From Spongiicolonus versatilis (GTDB taxonomy: Bacteria > Pseudomonadota > Gammaproteobacteria > Arenicellales > Spongiicolonaceae), in NCBI GenBank assembly GCA_028286165.1, contig JAPYMU010000087.1, forward strand, positions 1-5,285: a DNA stretch of 5,285 nt. Reading direction: 5' to 3'. How positions within the stretch are numbered: position 1 is the first letter of the stretch; each line of letters opens with the position of its first letter. The notes under the pieces were generated by a model. The model worked only from the letters and a program-made list of their open reading frames with translations. It ran no database searches and had not been told where the DNA came from. Below, piece after piece: positions 4,811 to 5,285 of the stretch. Made by a program: the position numbers and the translations under genes.

Positions 4811-5285
4811 CCCCGGCGCGCATCCTGCTGGCGCTGGTGCCGGCGGCGCTGCTGGCGGCGCTGGTCATGCTGGCGCTGGCGGCACTGCACTCGCCGGCGC
4901 TGATTCGGTACTACCCGGTCCTGCTGGCGCTTAACATCGCCGGCATCGCGCTGCTTTCGGGGGTGATGGTGTACGGCGCGTGGCGGCTGGCGCTGCACCT
5001 GCGCGCGCGGCGGCCGGGGGCGCGGCTGACCCTGCGCATGCTCGCCGCTTTCGGCGCGCTGGCGCTGGCGCCGCTGGTGGTGGTGTATTTTTTCTCGGTA
5101 CAGTTTGTGAACCGGGGGATTGACAGTTGGTTTGATGTCCGCATTGAGGAGGCGCTGAACAAGGCCTCGCTGCTGCGGCGCAACACGCTGGAGGCATTGC
5201 GCCGCGACCTGGTGGAGCAGGCCGCCGCCGATGCCGCCGCGCTGGCGCAGACGCCGCTGTCGCCGGACGCGGCCACCGTGCGCCT
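4807..5285 (+). CDS. ntrY: NtrY-type membrane sensor histidine kinase (N-terminal part)
   Basis: The gene starts at GTG 4807, whose GTGA overlaps the preceding stop codon, and runs off the right edge after 159 codons. Three hydrophobic segments are visible at about 6-27, 37-58 and 79-100. The Arg-rich loop HLRARRPGARL lies between the second and third. The segment YFFSVQFVNRGIDSWFDVRI (94-113) is characteristic of NtrY kinases, just after the last helix and before the expected periplasmic sensor. The following residues form a charged helix (LLRRNTLEALRRDLVEQ). HAMP, PAS and kinase domains are expected beyond the window, as is the response regulator gene ntrX; neither can be seen. NtrYX systems are linked to nitrogen metabolism, respiration or envelope state depending on the species, so the signal cannot be named here. 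Confidence 0.88.
   Translation, partial: MTPARILLALVPAALLAALVMLALAALHSPALIRYYPVLLALNIAGIALLSGVMVYGAWRLALHLRARRPGARLTLRMLAAFGALALAPLVVVYFFSVQFVNRGIDSWFDVRIEEALNKASLLRRNTLEALRRDLVEQAAADAAALAQTPLSPDAATVR

Noticed and set aside
5120..5148. TTGACA at 5120-5125 as an internal promoter in ntrY
   Set aside because: It encodes part of the conserved Gly-Ile-Asp motif and has no plausible -10 at the right distance.
1..5285. CRISPR array, tRNA or rRNA gene, or insertion sequence
   Set aside because: No regularly spaced repeats, cloverleaf-like segments or transposase motifs were seen on either strand.

Overview
The window looks like a piece of a high-GC proteobacterial chromosome, most likely a gamma- or betaproteobacterium. 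The evidence is gene order: peptide deformylase (def), methionyl-tRNA formyltransferase (fmt), 16S rRNA m5C967 methyltransferase (rsmB), an exported DUF4390-type protein and an NtrY-type sensor kinase follow one another on the + strand. I know this order from those two classes. The taxon cannot be fixed more narrowly from this sequence.

Layout. Positions 1-75 hold a plausible 3' end of an unidentified gene. Positions 76-279 are a leader-like stretch that I do not think codes for protein. It carries two copies of a short direct repeat, an operator-like dyad around a GATC, and a run of palindromes ending in an imperfect hairpin. Positions 280-1245 encode a probable orphan DNA adenine-type methyltransferase, visibly less GC-rich than what follows. 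From 1280 to the right edge the genes are tightly packed: def (1280-1852), fmt (1860-2801), rsmB (2830-4254), the DUF4390 gene (about 4148-4810) and the 5' part of ntrY (4807-5285, cut by the window edge).

How the genes work together. Fmt formylates the initiator Met-tRNA and Def removes the formyl group from new proteins, so they form one functional pair. RsmB modifies the ribosomal P-site region, so the first three genes all serve translation. The last two genes form a second module: an exported protein of unknown role translationally joined (GTGA overlap) to a three-helix membrane kinase whose regulator NtrX would be expected just beyond the window.

The main oddities are the repeat- and dyad-rich leader in front of the methyltransferase, a roughly 107-nt dual-frame overlap between rsmB and the DUF4390 signal peptide, a Gly/Ser-rich insert in the DUF4390 protein built from a 21-bp tandem duplication, and a sharp local drop in GC-ending codons over the conserved juxtamembrane motif of NtrY. 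No RNA gene, CRISPR array, insertion sequence or convincing terminator was seen. I found no clear new multi-gene system; the closest candidate for one is the methyltransferase with its structured leader.
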